Shown here: piece after piece, positions 7,615 to 8,981 of the stretch
Layout of the letters: each line of letters begins with the position of its first letter
Numbering within the stretch: position 1 is the stretch's first letter
NCBI GenBank assembly: GCA_015233705.1
Contig: JADFXE010000023.1
Span: 1 to 8,981, forward strand
Length of the DNA stretch: 8,981 bases
Direction: 5' to 3'
Source: Candidatus Omnitrophota bacterium
GTDB lineage: Bacteria > Omnitrophota > Koll11 > Zapsychrales > Fredricksoniimonadaceae
Notes under the pieces: model-generated
The model's database searches: none
Told to the model about the DNA's origin: nothing
Seen by the model: only the letters and a program-made list of their open reading frames with translations
Position numbers and translations under genes: made by a program

Positions 7615-7836
7615 TCAAATGTCCCCTATCTTAATAACTTTGTGACGGGATTTCAATCCCTTTATGATCTCTATCTTGGCCGGCCGGACACCAAAATGTT
7701 CGGCGAGGAAACGGCACAAAGCCTCATTGGCCTTACCATCCACAGGCGGGGCTGCCAAATAAACTTTGATCAACCCGCCTTCCTCTTTATACAGGTTCTT
7801 TTTCGCTCCGGGAATGACCTTCAGTTCAAGGATCAT
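7615..7836 (-). CDS. DUF167/YggU family protein
   Basis: This is a small conserved protein of unknown function, 73 residues from ATG 7836-7834. It shows the family pattern: KVIPGAKKN near the start, the diagnostic APPVDGKANEAL (29-40), and the C-terminal IEIIKGLKSRHKVIKIGD (55-72). The usual family length is 75-100. The frame is open upstream through the repeat region, and ATG 7872-7870 would add MRPNLWRQAQSI. That alternative overlaps a preceding short frame as TAATG. The later ATG is preferred because the conserved domain begins there. A GGAGG lies 15 nt upstream, further than ideal. It is the first gene after the terminator at 7930-7964, so it probably heads the operon that runs to the gcv genes. 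Confidence 0.88.
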   Translation of the reverse strand: MILELKVIPGAKKNLYKEEGGLIKVYLAAPPVDGKANEALCRFLAEHFGVRPAKIEIIKGLKSRHKVIKIGDI

Positions 7837-7850
7837 GATGGATTGAGCCT

Positions 7851-7875
7851 GCCTCCATAAGTTGGGCCTCATTAA
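7851..7875. repeat. Direct repeat copy A (25 nt)
   Basis: GCCTCCATAAGTTGGGCC followed by TCATTAA matches copy B (7907-7931) at 23 of 25 positions; the differences are at repeat positions 11 and 16. The two copies are offset by 56 bp. Read on the minus strand, this copy contains the alternative DUF167 start ATG (7872-7870). Confidence 0.85.
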
Positions 7876-7878
7876 TTC

Positions 7879-7924
7879 GGGCAACAATTTATGTCGGCCC
7901 CAAAAGGCCTCCATAAATTGGCCC
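7879..7924. repeat. Imperfect palindrome / hairpin
   Basis: The arms CAATTTATG (7885-7893) and CATAAATTG (7912-7920) are perfectly complementary. Inside them GGCC (7896-7899) pairs with GGCC (7906-7909) across a TC/TC internal loop, with hexanucleotide loop CCAAAA. GGGC (7879-7882) and GCCC (7921-7924) extend the base after a 2-nt bulge. It lies just downstream of the terminator in the direction of transcription. Confidence 0.75.
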
Positions 7925-7931
7925 TCATTAA
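7907..7931. repeat. Direct repeat copy B (25 nt)
   Basis: GCCTCCATAAATTGGCCC followed by TCATTAA matches copy A at 23 of 25 positions. It overlaps the right arm of the palindrome and abuts the T-run of the terminator. Confidence 0.85.
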
Positions 7932-7964
7932 AAAAGAGCGAAGTCGTTGCCAACTCCGCTCTTT
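7930..7964 (-). terminator. Rho-independent terminator of the coiled-coil protein gene
   Basis: On the minus strand AAAGAGCGGAGTTG pairs with CGACTTCGCTCTTT to give a 14-bp stem with two G.U pairs. The loop is GCAA (a GNRA tetraloop), and a run of six Ts follows. It begins about 23 nt after the stop at 7988 and separates that gene from the DUF167-to-gcv run. Confidence 0.93.
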
Positions 7965-7987
7965 CAAGTCTACTCTAAAGACATTGG

Positions 7988-8743
7988 CTATTTATTGAGA
8001 AACTGGACCTTGATCTCGACAACTTTCTCGCTGAACTTGGTGACTGACTTATCTTGCCCATCCTTAACCATGAATCCGGCATTACCATAAAGAGACGCCA
8101 GGCGGTCACGTTCAACCTGCGCCGCAACCTTGGCTTCATACGCCTTCTGCTTAATGCCTGACATATTCATCTTGACCAAATGGATCTGCTTCTTGAAAAG
8201 ATCGATCTTACTGCGCCCTTCGGCAAGATCATTGATGTCAGGCTTGAACGTCGCCAACTCCTTGCGCACACCCTGCAACTCGGCATCCAGTTCCCTGTTC
8301 TTTTTCTTGAATGCCTGGATCATGCCTTCCAAGGCCTGTTCCTTATCCTTGGCCTTAGCCTTGTAGCGCTCCAACATGCCGATATTGAGCTTCAACTGGT
8401 CAACGATCTGCTGCACAGAGGTCAACTCACCTTTTGTGCCCGCAAATTCTCCGTTTAATTTTTGAAGTTCATTCGTGACCTCAAGAAGAGCTTTGTTGGC
8501 CTGGTCCAAGGACGCCTTGGTCTCATCCAGCTGAACCTTGACGACCTTGTATTCTCCGGCGTAATATCGCGCCTCCCTGGCCTGCTCGGCCGCATTCTTT
8601 TCCGCAGAAAAGACCGCCCTTTCCAAAGTTTTGTAATTCAAGAACATGATCACCAGACTGACCACGGAAAGGACCAAGGCTGCCCCCCACAGAAGCATCC
8701 GAAGCGTCTTTTTGTCCATACCATCCTTTGATGCATTCTCCAT
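7988..8743 (-). CDS. Membrane-anchored coiled-coil protein of unknown function
   Basis: The product is 251 residues and not a family I recognise. A short charged N-terminus (MENASKDGMDKKTLR) leads into one transmembrane segment (about residues 16-36, LLWGAALVLSVVSLVIMFLN). The rest is a long, heptad-rich, Lys/Glu/Gln/Ala-rich coiled coil (about 40-210), with a short C-terminal module ending KVVEIKVQFLNK. The likely topology is N-terminus in the cytoplasm and coiled coil outside the membrane. The ATG at 8743-8741 was chosen over GTG 8758 and ATG 8755 because GGGGGGA lies directly before it and within the longer forms. The gene follows the PilZ-like fragment after 62 nt and ends in a strong terminator. 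A cell-envelope structural or scaffolding role is possible but unsupported by any motif. Confidence 0.85.
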   Translation of the reverse strand: MENASKDGMDKKTLRMLLWGAALVLSVVSLVIMFLNYKTLERAVFSAEKNAAEQAREARYYAGEYKVVKVQLDETKASLDQANKALLEVTNELQKLNGEFAGTKGELTSVQQIVDQLKLNIGMLERYKAKAKDKEQALEGMIQAFKKKNRELDAELQGVRKELATFKPDINDLAEGRSKIDLFKKQIHLVKMNMSGIKQKAYEAKVAAQVERDRLASLYGNAGFMVKDGQDKSVTKFSEKVVEIKVQFLNK

Positions 8744-8805
8744 ACTTCCCCCCATCACTTTGACTTCTAAGAAACTCTGCGGCCCATCTGCCCAAAGTTT
8801 ATGCT

Positions 8806-8981
8806 TTATGTCCCAAAACTTCTATCCTCAATGCCTTTGGCAAACCCACCGGAAATGCCCTCTAGACGCTGAGCGACATGTTCTTCGATCGCCTTGATCA
8901 CCGCAGGGTCAGGTGAAATAAACTCCAGGCCACAGAGATAATACCCTTTTTCAGTCTCCGGAAATTTTCCCCAAACAAATC
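8806..8981 (-). CDS. C-terminal fragment of a protein resembling a PilZ domain
   Basis: The 3' end of a gene enters from the right edge and is open for 58 codons to TAA at 8808-8806. It reads FVWGKFPETEKGYYLCGLEF, then ISPDPAVIKAIEEHVAQRLE and a short tail. The pattern of a beta strand, G-x-x-F at the strand end (CGLEFI) and a closing helix (PAVIKAIEEHV) resembles the last part of PilZ domains, which bind cyclic di-GMP. The RxxxR and DxSxxG binding motifs would lie upstream, outside the window, so the assignment is tentative. The coding status is supported by sensible protein sequence and by the same orientation as its neighbours. Confidence 0.5.
   Translation of the reverse strand, partial: FVWGKFPETEKGYYLCGLEFISPDPAVIKAIEEHVAQRLEGISGGFAKGIEDRSFGT

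Noticed and set aside
7837..7930. Minus-strand promoter for the DUF167-to-gcv run (for example TTGCCC ... TTATGG)
   Set aside because: A promoter is expected after the terminator, but the candidate boxes match the consensus poorly and overlap the repeats, so no site is called.
7851..7931. CRISPR-like repeats
   Set aside because: There are only two imperfect direct copies, with a palindrome in the spacer and no cas genes nearby.
8523..8795. Minus-strand 90-codon frame (MGRWAAEFLRSQ...) overlapping the coiled-coil gene start
   Set aside because: It overlaps, in another frame, the coiled-coil gene, which has a strong Shine-Dalgarno, a clear membrane segment and a terminator. The alternative has Gly/Arg-rich low-quality sequence.

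Overview
The window is bacterial, and every gene in it is read leftward (minus strand). Genes are tightly packed, with gaps of 7-8 nt, one 4-nt ATGA overlap and Shine-Dalgarno sequences sitting on the preceding stop codons. Base composition is moderately GC-rich. Two starts appear to be TTG. Nothing here fixes the taxon. A gcvT-gcvH-gcvPA-gcvPB order with a split P-protein, next to small conserved genes, would suit an uncultured Gram-negative lineage such as Omnitrophota or a neighbour, but that is only an impression.

Layout in transcription order (right to left). At 8981-8806 is the 3' end of a gene whose product resembles the end of a PilZ domain. At 8743-7988 is a membrane-anchored coiled-coil protein, closed by a strong intrinsic terminator with a GCAA loop (7964-7930). 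Next comes a short non-coding stretch (7931-7837) carrying a 25-nt direct repeat and an overlapping palindrome. A long run of genes follows: a DUF167/YggU protein (7836-7615), a GatB/YqeY-like protein (7589-7137), a membrane-anchored NodB-type polysaccharide deacetylase (7101-6343), a 1084-residue GH94-like carbohydrate-active protein (6334-3080), then the glycine cleavage genes gcvT (3072-1981), gcvH (1963-1550), gcvPA (1487-150) and the start of gcvPB (153-1).

The glycine cleavage genes encode T, H and both halves of the P-protein. Together with a dihydrolipoamide dehydrogenase (not in the window) they would split glycine to CO2, ammonia and methylene-tetrahydrofolate. gcvT starts 7 nt after the GH94-like gene, so there is no room for the glycine riboswitch that often precedes gcv operons. 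Expression probably comes from readthrough of the upstream genes.

The most striking observation is at the left edge. gcvPB begins normally but after codon 34 jumps into a different reading frame that encodes a motif normally found about 100 residues further on. This means an internal deletion with a frameshift, or an assembly error. Second is the repeat/palindrome leader after the terminator, whose arms can pair in two mutually exclusive ways. I found no convincing new defence, mobile or CRISPR system.
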